A DNA stretch of 14,216 nucleotides, from contig JAILLX010000084.1 of NCBI GenBank assembly GCA_024692925.1, forward strand, positions 1 to 14,216, read 5' to 3'. The first letter of the stretch is position 1. Each line of letters opens with the position of its first letter. Below are positions 1 through 6,324 of this stretch, piece after piece. The notes beneath the pieces are model-generated. The model saw nothing but the letters and a program-made list of their open reading frames with translations. It searched no databases and was not told the origin of the DNA. The stretch is from a bacterium. Lineage in GTDB: Bacteria > Pseudomonadota > Alphaproteobacteria > Rs-D84 > CACZYB01. A program made the position numbers and the translations under genes.

Positions 1-44
1 TGATATATATCATTTACAATACGTATTGTTTTTGATATATATTA
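1..44. promoter_or_regulatory. Palindromic operator-like sites upstream of the tandem ArsR gene
   Basis: Bases 1-12 are a perfect 12-bp palindrome (TGATATATATCA). Bases 16-29 are a perfect 14-bp palindrome (ACAATACGTATTGT). Bases 33-42 repeat TGATATATAT, the first ten bases of the first palindrome, 32 bp further on, or about three helical turns. The arrangement looks like binding sites for a dimeric winged-helix regulator, and the next gene encodes one. The sites lie upstream of the -35 box of that gene, so they could act on it or on a divergent gene left of the window. AT-rich DNA gives chance palindromes, but the 14-mer with its CG centre is less easily explained that way. The function is inferred. 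Confidence 0.4.
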
Positions 45-59
45 AATGAAATTATTTGA

Positions 60-88
60 TTGATAATTTTGTTGTAGTTTAATATAAT
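60..88 (+). promoter_or_regulatory. Sigma70-type promoter of the tandem ArsR gene
   Basis: The -35 box TTGATA (60-65) is separated by 17 bp from a consensus -10 box TATAAT (83-88). Transcription would start near 95, just ahead of the GGAGGA ribosome binding site at 98-103, leaving a very short leader. This is inferred from consensus match and position only. Confidence 0.55.
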
Positions 89-112
89 ATATTATGTGGA
101 GGACATATATTG

Positions 113-748
113 ATGAACAAACTTCCTGATGATATTATTAAAAAAGCAAGCAAAGGTCTATCTTATATTTCACATCCTTTACGAATAAGGATTTTGGAAT
201 ATCTAGATGTATTTGGAAGTTCTTCTGTTTCTGATATAACAAAAGCTTTAAATCAGGAACAAATGATTATATCTCAACATCTAAAAAAATTAAAAGATGC
301 AAATTTAATAAAATCTACACGAAAAGGTATATTCGTATATTACGAAATATATAAAGAATATCCTGCAAGTATATTTAAGTGTATAAGAAAACTTTTTGCT
401 GTAATTACAAATAATGAAAAATATATCAACGAATCATTCAAAGAATTATTACCCGAAGATTATATGGTTATGGTTGCAGGACGAATCAAACTTTTTGCAA
501 ACTTAGATAAAATAAAAATACTTAATTATATTTTGGAAAATGGCGAAAGTTATGTATCACAAATTGTTAATAAAACAAAAATCAAACAAGCAAAAGTATC
601 CCTTTATCTTAAACGACTTTATGAAGATAATTTTCTAAAATCACATCGCAATGGTCGTTTTATTTATTATGATATTACAAAAGGTGTCCATAAAACAGCC
701 CTACAATGTATCCATAATAGATATGATAAATACAAAGATAATTTTTAA
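113..748 (+). CDS. Tandem ArsR-type winged-helix transcriptional regulator
   Basis: This 211-residue protein holds two ArsR-like winged-helix domains in one chain, at about residues 16-79 and 123-187. In the first, SHPLRIRILEYL is followed by the recognition helix (SQHLKKLKDANLI) and a wing ending VYYEI. The second repeats the pattern with KIKILNYI, SLYLKRLYEDNFL and IYYDI. ArsR proteins usually have one such domain in about 100 residues and act as dimers, so this chain may be a built-in dimer. The classical ELCV metal site is absent. The only two cysteines, C90 and C199, each lie 14 residues after the first Tyr of the YY pair. ATG at 113 is preferred because GGAGGA lies 9 nt upstream; TTG at 110 with 6 nt spacing is the alternative. 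The stop overlaps that of the convergent murE gene by 4 bases. The sensed ligand and targets are unknown. Confidence 0.85.
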   Translation: MNKLPDDIIKKASKGLSYISHPLRIRILEYLDVFGSSSVSDITKALNQEQMIISQHLKKLKDANLIKSTRKGIFVYYEIYKEYPASIFKCIRKLFAVITNNEKYINESFKELLPEDYMVMVAGRIKLFANLDKIKILNYILENGESYVSQIVNKTKIKQAKVSLYLKRLYEDNFLKSHRNGRFIYYDITKGVHKTALQCIHNRYDKYKDNF

Positions 749-3696
749 AATCCTTCTTTTATCAAATCAAGTATAGTTTCCTGATCAGTATAAGGAATAT
801 TTTTTGTACCAAATGTCACATAGTCTTCATGACCTTTTCCTGCAACCAAAATAACATCATTTAATTTTGAAATTTCCATCGCTTTCTTTATCGCATCACG
901 ACGACCAGTTTTTATTTCAATTGCATTAGGACAATGTTTCAAAATTTCATCCCTTATTTTTTGTGGATCTTCACCCCTTGGTGAATCATCTGTTAAAATA
1001 GGAACATCCGCATATTTATAGGCAATAGTACCCAACTCAAACCTTCTGGTTTTTGCCTCATATATATCACCACAGGTACTAAACACATTTATGATTCGAC
1101 CACCATCTTTTAACATTGGGCGAAGAGTTTTAAGGGTGTTTTCCAATGCCTCCCCCTTATACGCAAAATCGACATAAATACTTGCCCCTGATTTTGTTTT
1201 TCCCATATATTCCAAACGACCCAAAGCATTACGCACATTCCCAAGCAAAGGAATTACTCTCTCCCAATCTGGTGTTGTCGCCGCAACCATACCTAATGCA
1301 CACATAAGGTTATTAAGTTGGAACGAACCCAAAATTTTCAAATCTAAATGATACTTTTTTCCAAACAATTCAACATCGGCAACCTGTCCTTCCAAACTTG
1401 TTTGCTGAGAAAGGATTTTAAGTTCACAACCATTACGTCCGTATGAAAAAACTTTTACACCACGATTATCACAAATCTGTTTTAAATAATCATATTCCGG
1501 AACATCCGCATTCAAAACCGCAGTTCCATTTGCATCAAGGTTTTCACGGAAAAGTTTTGACTTTGATTTTAAATAAGCATCATAACTTCCATAAAATTCC
1601 AAATGATCAGTACCCAAATTTGAAAATCCCGCTGCGGATATTTTTATATTTTCCATACGAAGCTGATCAAGACCATGGCTTGACAATTCAATCGCACCAT
1701 ATTCCACACCTTTTTCTTTAAAATATTTAAGGAATTTATAAGCCTCTCCATTTCCAGGTGTTGTATGATCCGCATCACTAAATTTAACAATTTCCTTTTG
1801 GCTGTAAACATTTTCAACAATCATACCAATTGTTCCAATACTCATTGCCGGAAGTTTTAATAATCCCCAAATCTGTCGTGTAAAATCGACAATAGAAGAT
1901 TTTCCACTTGTTCCTGTTATCGCACAAATTATTTCCGGTTGTTTTTTATCATAAAAAGTAAACACCAAATCAGCCAAAGCTTTTCTTGGATTTTGAGTTC
2001 TAATAACAACGATATTTTTTTCATCAATAATTTTCTTTGTCTTTTCATCAAATTCAAACGAAGGTTCAACGACAACCGCCTTTGCTCCCTTTGTTATTGC
2101 ATCATATGAATAATTCGCACCATTTTGTGCAAACCCCTTTATTCCAACAAAAATGCTTCCTTCAATTATGGTCTTTGAATCACATGAAACAAGATGTATA
2201 GGAGTATCCGTAGCAAAAGAATTTTCATACCCTGCATCTTTCAAAAGTTGATTTAATGGTTTCGTTGGCAAAGCCAATTTATTGCGAATAAACTCTTTAT
2301 CTTTTTCATACATAGTACCACAAATTATGATTGAATCCCAATCTCTGGATGTATCAATAACTTCGTTTATTGCATCATATCTGTTTGGAATACACCTTGC
2401 CTTTGGACAATACGAAAGCAAAGTTTTTCGAATATTTTCTGGATTTTCAGTTCTTGGATTATCATCAACAATAATCACAGTATCAGCATATTGATTTAAA
2501 ACCTTACCCATTTCAATACGTCGAATTTCCGGTCTATCACCACTGCAACCTGCAATACAGATAAGATTATGTTTTACATAAGGTCTGAACTCAGTCAAAA
2601 GTTTTTTAAGTCCATCACCATTATGACCAAAATCCACATAAATTTTTGCACCATTTGGTGTAGTTGCAACATATTCAATACGTCCCTTTTCATTTTTAAT
2701 TTCTGAAATAAAAGGAAGAACTTTTTCCCAATCATCATACGAAGATATAAACATCCCAAGGGCACACATAAAATTAAAAATTTGAAACTTTGTCACCAAA
2801 TTCAAAGTCATATCATAACTTTTACCAAAAACTGATATTTTAACAATTTGCTTATCATCAACAATATCATACTTTTCAAGTTTTATATCAGCATCATTTT
2901 TTTCACCATAGGTAATTGTTTTTATACCACGTGATTTACAAACATCGACAACACTTTGACCACGTTCATCATCAATATTCACAACCGCAGTTCCCTTTGC
3001 ATCAAGAAGTTCCGAAAACAAACGAAGCTTTGCATTAAAATATTCATCCACAGTTTTATGATAATCAAGATGGTCATTCGAAATATTTGTAAAGCCCGCA
3101 GTCTTTATTTTCACACTATCAGCACGATGCTGTTCAATACCATGACTTGAAGTTTCAATTGCAACATTCTTAACATCCGACAAAGCAAGACTATCCAAAT
3201 TTTTATGTAAATCAATTGCATCTGGTGTAGTCAAAGTTTTTCCACCAACACCATTTGATGTATGAATACCAACAGTTCCAATTGATGCAGAATTTATATT
3301 AACAAACTCCCACATCTGACGAATAAAATTAACAACTGAACTTTTTCCATTTGTTCCTGTCACTGCACAAACAAAATTTGGTTGATTTGGGAAAAATCTA
3401 CTTGCAACAACAGATTCAACTAAACGAATATTTTCAACAAAGATAAATGGAATATTTTTATAATTTTCCGTCTTAATATATTCCATATTTTCCATATCAG
3501 TTAAAATTGCAACAGCCCCACTTTTGATTGCATCATCAATGAAATCAGCCCCATTAACTTTGGTTCCCTTTATTGCAATAAACAAAGCACCATCTGAAAC
3601 CTTTGATGAATTATTTTCAATAGCTTTTATATCTAAATCTAAATTTTTATTTTTTATTTCATACGAAATATTTTCCAATATTTTTGAAAGTTGCAT
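745..3696 (-). CDS. murE: Tandem fused MurE: two UDP-MurNAc-tripeptide synthetase-like modules
   Basis: MurE is the cytoplasmic ATP-dependent ligase that adds the third stem residue (meso-DAP in Gram-negatives) to UDP-MurNAc-L-Ala-D-Glu. It is normally about 490 residues; this chain has 983, two modules head to tail (about 1-475 and 481-983). Module 1 has the ATP loop TGTNGKSS (113-120), TTP (156-158), SSHG (183-186), candidate carbamylated K223, H358, GCSGDR (383-388) and the DAP motif DNPR (412-415), but GTMYE (460-464) where GKGHE is expected. Module 2 has TGTSGKSS (594-601), TTP (645-647), SSHG (672-675), K712 and GKGHE (953-957), but Y846 for the His, CGDI (875-878) for GGDR and DSPR (904-907). 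Both modules look like MurE, not MurF. The ribosome binding site is the AAGGAAAG complement at 3702-3709. The gene stands outside a dcw cluster and diverges from alr. Which module is active is unknown. Confidence 0.92.
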   Translation of the reverse strand: MQLSKILENISYEIKNKNLDLDIKAIENNSSKVSDGALFIAIKGTKVNGADFIDDAIKSGAVAILTDMENMEYIKTENYKNIPFIFVENIRLVESVVASRFFPNQPNFVCAVTGTNGKSSVVNFIRQMWEFVNINSASIGTVGIHTSNGVGGKTLTTPDAIDLHKNLDSLALSDVKNVAIETSSHGIEQHRADSVKIKTAGFTNISNDHLDYHKTVDEYFNAKLRLFSELLDAKGTAVVNIDDERGQSVVDVCKSRGIKTITYGEKNDADIKLEKYDIVDDKQIVKISVFGKSYDMTLNLVTKFQIFNFMCALGMFISSYDDWEKVLPFISEIKNEKGRIEYVATTPNGAKIYVDFGHNGDGLKKLLTEFRPYVKHNLICIAGCSGDRPEIRRIEMGKVLNQYADTVIIVDDNPRTENPENIRKTLLSYCPKARCIPNRYDAINEVIDTSRDWDSIIICGTMYEKDKEFIRNKLALPTKPLNQLLKDAGYENSFATDTPIHLVSCDSKTIIEGSIFVGIKGFAQNGANYSYDAITKGAKAVVVEPSFEFDEKTKKIIDEKNIVVIRTQNPRKALADLVFTFYDKKQPEIICAITGTSGKSSIVDFTRQIWGLLKLPAMSIGTIGMIVENVYSQKEIVKFSDADHTTPGNGEAYKFLKYFKEKGVEYGAIELSSHGLDQLRMENIKISAAGFSNLGTDHLEFYGSYDAYLKSKSKLFRENLDANGTAVLNADVPEYDYLKQICDNRGVKVFSYGRNGCELKILSQQTSLEGQVADVELFGKKYHLDLKILGSFQLNNLMCALGMVAATTPDWERVIPLLGNVRNALGRLEYMGKTKSGASIYVDFAYKGEALENTLKTLRPMLKDGGRIINVFSTCGDIYEAKTRRFELGTIAYKYADVPILTDDSPRGEDPQKIRDEILKHCPNAIEIKTGRRDAIKKAMEISKLNDVILVAGKGHEDYVTFGTKNIPYTDQETILDLIKEGF

Positions 3697-3729
3697 TTAT
3701 TCTTTCCTTTTATTTTTAACATTCTAAGT

Positions 3730-3758
3730 ATTCTATAAGAAAAAAAGCAACTAATCAA
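3730..3758 (-). promoter_or_regulatory. Promoter of the tandem murE gene
   Basis: On the minus strand TTGATT (complement of 3753-3758) is followed after 17 bp by TAGAAT (complement of 3730-3735). It lies 34 bp upstream of the murE start and is divergent from the alr promoter. Predicted from consensus and spacing. Confidence 0.45.
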
Positions 3759-3771
3759 TAGAAACTTTTAC

Positions 3772-3800
3772 TTGTATATTAAAAGTAAAAAATGTAAAAT
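3772..3800 (+). promoter_or_regulatory. Promoter of alr
   Basis: TTGTAT (3772-3777) and TAAAAT (3795-3800) are separated by 17 bp, and the start codon lies 25 bp beyond the -10 box. Only 13 bp separate this -35 box from that of the divergent murE promoter, so the two may compete for RNA polymerase or share a regulator. Confidence 0.45.
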
Positions 3801-3825
3801 AAATCTGGTAAAAAAGGGAATAAAA

Positions 3826-5004
3826 ATGAAAAATTTTGAAAATTATGATGTGATTCGTGTATTTGATGAAAAAGCTTTGGCTTACAACATCGAACAAACA
3901 TTAAAAAACAGTAAAACAAAACTTGGTATAGTTTTAAAGGCAAATTCCTATGGTCTTGGAATTGAACGAACAATCCCTGTATTTGAAAAGTACAAAATAT
4001 CTGATTTTTTTACCCAGGATATTATCGAAGCAATAAAAATCAAACGCTTGCTTGAAAATAAAAATGCAAATATTTTTGTCTTTGCCGGCGTACAAAATAA
4101 TCAGGCTGAAACTTTCATAAAAAATAAAATTATTCCTGTATGTGTAAGCCTTGAACAAATCGAATATTTTAATCAAAAGGCAAAGGGACAAAAACAAAAG
4201 CCCAAAATAGGTATCCATTTTGATACAGGAATGAACCGTACCGGACTTTCTTTGACCGAAGTAAAAACACTTTCACAAAATTTTGAAAAATACACATCTA
4301 ATCTAAAGGTTGTACTTTACCTAAGCCACCTCCACAGTTCCTACACAAAAACAAATATTGCAAATACAATACAACTTTCCAGATTTAAGGAAATGACCTC
4401 TCTTCTTCCAACAAGGAATTGCAGTCTTTCCGCAACAGGTGGAAGTTTCCGTTTACCATCCGATTATCACTTTGACCTTTTACGTGTCGGATACGGAATT
4501 TATGGTGTACTCCGAGAAATGAAACCTGTAATTTCCGTATATGCAAAAATCCTTCAAATACGTGATGTTGCAAAGGGAGAAACCATCGGATATTTCGGCG
4601 GATATAAGGCTCCTAAAAATATGAAAGTCGCCATAATAAATATTGGTTATAAGGATGGATATTCACGAAGCCTTAGTCATACAAATAAATGGAAAGACAA
4701 ACTTCGTGCCAAACTTAAAAGTGGTGCAAATTTTGCCTCATCATATATGACTATTGACGGTAAATATAAATGCAAAGTCGTTGGTATTATATCGATGAAC
4801 AACACAATAATTGATGTTTCAAATGTTCCTGAAAATATTTTGAAAAAGACATCATGGGTCGAAGTCATCGGCAAAAATGCAAACCTTATGGATTTTCGTG
4901 AAGCAAACGGTTTCATACCATGCGATTTGTTAACATCGCTTATGGAACCAAATCCAAATGCAATAGATTTAACTAAAAAAGAATTCGAAAAACTAAAAAT
5001 ATAA
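3826..5004 (+). CDS. alr: Alanine racemase, PLP-dependent
   Basis: Alr interconverts L- and D-alanine in the cytoplasm and so supplies D-Ala for the peptidoglycan stem. The 392-residue protein fits the fold-type III family length. K38 in VLKANSYG is the PLP lysine. Further family motifs are DTGMNRTG (133-140), SATGGSFRLP (202-211), LRVGYGIYG (219-227), the catalytic tyrosine Y256 in GETIGYFGG, and GYKDGYSR (274-281). The usual MDM/MDQ-type motif near the C-terminus reads MNN (324-326), an Asp-to-Asn change. An in-frame ATG lies further upstream at 3772, but ATG at 3826 has AAGGGAA five bases before it and gives the normal family N-terminus. Divergence from murE places two stem-peptide genes side by side. 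Its stop overlaps the next start as TAATG. Confidence 0.93.
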   Translation: MKNFENYDVIRVFDEKALAYNIEQTLKNSKTKLGIVLKANSYGLGIERTIPVFEKYKISDFFTQDIIEAIKIKRLLENKNANIFVFAGVQNNQAETFIKNKIIPVCVSLEQIEYFNQKAKGQKQKPKIGIHFDTGMNRTGLSLTEVKTLSQNFEKYTSNLKVVLYLSHLHSSYTKTNIANTIQLSRFKEMTSLLPTRNCSLSATGGSFRLPSDYHFDLLRVGYGIYGVLREMKPVISVYAKILQIRDVAKGETIGYFGGYKAPKNMKVAIINIGYKDGYSRSLSHTNKWKDKLRAKLKSGANFASSYMTIDGKYKCKVVGIISMNNTIIDVSNVPENILKKTSWVEVIGKNANLMDFREANGFIPCDLLTSLMEPNPNAIDLTKKEFEKLKI

Positions 5005-5366
5005 TGCTTACAAGAAAAGATATTTTAAAATATGTAAATAAAGAATATGGAACCATATCCGAAAAACCGTGGATTACCTTCCCTAAAAACGAAGTATTAC
5101 GACACTCAAAATCTAAAAAATGGTATGGTATAATTATGGAAATATCTGCTAACAAAATAGGTATTAATAGCAAAGAAAAAATTGATATAATAAATCTTAA
5201 AAATTCTCCTGAATTTATCGATTTTATTCTCTCCTCAAATGAAAAAATATACCCTGCATACCACATGAATAAAAAACATTGGATAACCATAGCATTAAAT
5301 GGTAGTGTCGAAGATAAAAAAATTTATAAACTTATTGATACAAGTTTCAATATGACAGAAAATTAA
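5004..5366 (+). CDS. MmcQ/YjbR family protein
   Basis: The 120-residue protein matches the MmcQ/YjbR family, small single-domain proteins with a CyaY-like fold, often described as DNA-binding but of poorly known function. Signature stretches are SKSKKWYGIIMEI (35-47), KIDIINLKNSPEF (59-71), PAYHMNKKHWITIAL (84-98) and a final LIDTSFNM (110-117). The length is typical and the protein appears complete. Its ATG overlaps the alr stop by one base (TAATG), so translation is probably coupled to alr and no separate ribosome binding site is obvious. Its stop overlaps by four bases the stop of the RgpF C-terminal reading frame on the opposite strand. A functional link to alanine racemization is suggested only by the coupling. 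Confidence 0.85.
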   Translation: MLTRKDILKYVNKEYGTISEKPWITFPKNEVLRHSKSKKWYGIIMEISANKIGINSKEKIDIINLKNSPEFIDFILSSNEKIYPAYHMNKKHWITIALNGSVEDKKIYKLIDTSFNMTEN

Positions 5367-5710
5367 AACAAGCGCTTGAATTTTTTTCTCAAAGACTTAT
5401 AAGGCTTGAAAACAAAAATTTTTAAAAGTTTAAAACTAAGCATTTCACCATTCAAAATCAAATAAACAATCGGTGAAAATATTTTGTATTTTCCAAGCAA
5501 GAATTTAACATCAGCAAAACTTTTATAATTACGGACAATCAAAATTGATTTTCGTATCACATCATCAATATTTACACCATACCGCCCAGCATGATTTATA
5601 ATAAGGTTCACATCATAATCAGGATATTGACCTTGAAAATTTTTAAAACAAAGCAAACTTTCATCAAGTTGGCACCTTGTAAAAAAATGAAGTTTTAAGC
5701 AAAAATCCAT
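5363..5710 (-). pseudogene. C-terminal part of the RgpF-family gene, in a shifted frame
   Basis: This open frame is best read as the displaced tail of the RgpF-like gene upstream, not as an independent gene. Its first codons overlap the end of the upstream frame, and no good ribosome binding site precedes its ATG. Reading from the upstream frame and skipping one base in the run of seven T (complement of 5681-5687) joins the two into a chain of about 318 residues, near the usual family length. The tail (QYPDYDVNLIINHAGRYG and onward) is basic and ends KSLRKKFKRLF. The frame is closed by a stop at 5717-5719 upstream, so the shift must lie between about 5666 and 5717. A sequencing or assembly error is a live alternative. 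Confidence 0.6.
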
Positions 5711-6323
5711 TTTGTTTCATAATTTTTTTTGGGTAATACGCAGTCGATTTTTTTATAAACTTTCCATACTTAAACCCTTGATTAATAAGGAGCTGAGATA
5801 AACCATTTTCGTATCTTGTAATTATCTCATTTTTTGAATCCAAATGTTTCACATTATCAAAGAATTTCTGAAACTCCTTATTCGAAAAAACATTATGTTT
5901 CAAAATAAAGAAAAAAGATTGAATATGACGCTTTCTTTTACTTTTATTTTTATTCATAGTATAGCCGTAAAAATCATACGGACTTTTATCAAAATCTGTT
6001 GTGCAAAGTTTTTCAATATCATAAAACGGACCATAACAAGAGTCATTCACAAGAATAAGTCGTTTGTATTTTTCGACATTCTTCCAACCTATTTTTTTAA
6101 AAAGTTCGGACCACGAACCAAAATCATACTTTCCATGGCGATAGGCATCCGCAAACTTTGTATAACTTTTAAGTCTAGACACCCCCCCCGATTTGTCCAA
6201 ATCACAATCTGCTAAATAATACACATCACAAAATTTGGAATATCGTTTCACTGCATCAACAACATAGTCATCAACCTTGCCAAACTTGTCATATCCGACA
6301 TAAAGACATAATGTATCTTTCAT
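5664..6323 (-). CDS. RgpF-family (rhamnan synthesis F) protein, N-terminal part, frameshifted
   Basis: RgpF-family proteins are linked to the synthesis or transfer of rhamnose-rich surface polysaccharides. The 219-residue frame carries the family core: YDFGSW (66-71), LVNDSCYGPF (91-100), PYDFYGYT (115-122), RHIQSFFF (132-139) and RYENGLSQLLINQGF (170-184). It ends abruptly after GFLLKTSFFYKVPT, where a one-base shift in a T7 run leads into the C-terminal frame ending at 5363. Codons 45-48 contain eight consecutive G, very unusual in this AT-rich DNA. The gene starts one base after the stop of the S41 peptidase gene (TAATATG), so it is the last gene of the envC-ctpA operon. It may be a decayed gene, a slippage-controlled gene or an intact gene with a sequence error. 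The acceptor glycan is unknown. Confidence 0.8.
   Translation of the reverse strand: MKDTLCLYVGYDKFGKVDDYVVDAVKRYSKFCDVYYLADCDLDKSGGVSRLKSYTKFADAYRHGKYDFGSWSELFKKIGWKNVEKYKRLILVNDSCYGPFYDIEKLCTTDFDKSPYDFYGYTMNKNKSKRKRHIQSFFFILKHNVFSNKEFQKFFDNVKHLDSKNEIITRYENGLSQLLINQGFKYGKFIKKSTAYYPKKIMKQNGFLLKTSFFYKVPT
6182..6189 (-). repeat. G8 homopolymer tract inside the RgpF-family gene
   Basis: The minus strand has eight consecutive G spanning the last base of Ser45, Gly46, Gly47 and the first base of Val48. It is the only G or C run longer than five bases that I see in the window. With eight G the reading frame runs on through all the family motifs, so this is the in-frame length. Poly-G tracts of this size in the 5' part of surface-glycan genes are the classic setting for slipped-strand phase variation. 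Confidence 0.85.
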
Positions 6324-6324
6324 A

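Noticed and set aside
481..3696. Second half of the MurE fusion as MurF
   Set aside because: It has the MurE-type TTP, SSHG-x-x-Q-x-R and GKGHE motifs and no MurF signature.
3772..3825. Alanine racemase starting at the upstream ATG (3772)
   Set aside because: The added 18 residues are lysine-rich and non-homologous, overlap the predicted promoter and lack a ribosome binding site. AAGGGAA before 3826 decides the start.
5369..5387. CAAGCGCTTG palindrome followed by seven T, with a T-rich stretch on the other strand too, as a two-way terminator between the MmcQ/YjbR and RgpF-like genes
   Set aside because: A real hairpin would have only three base pairs around a GCGC loop, and it lies inside coding sequence. 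It is too weak to call.
5723..5730. A8 run (minus strand) as the frameshift site of the RgpF-like gene
   Set aside because: The downstream frame has a stop at 5717-5719, so a shift here would end translation at once. The T7 run further on is the better site.
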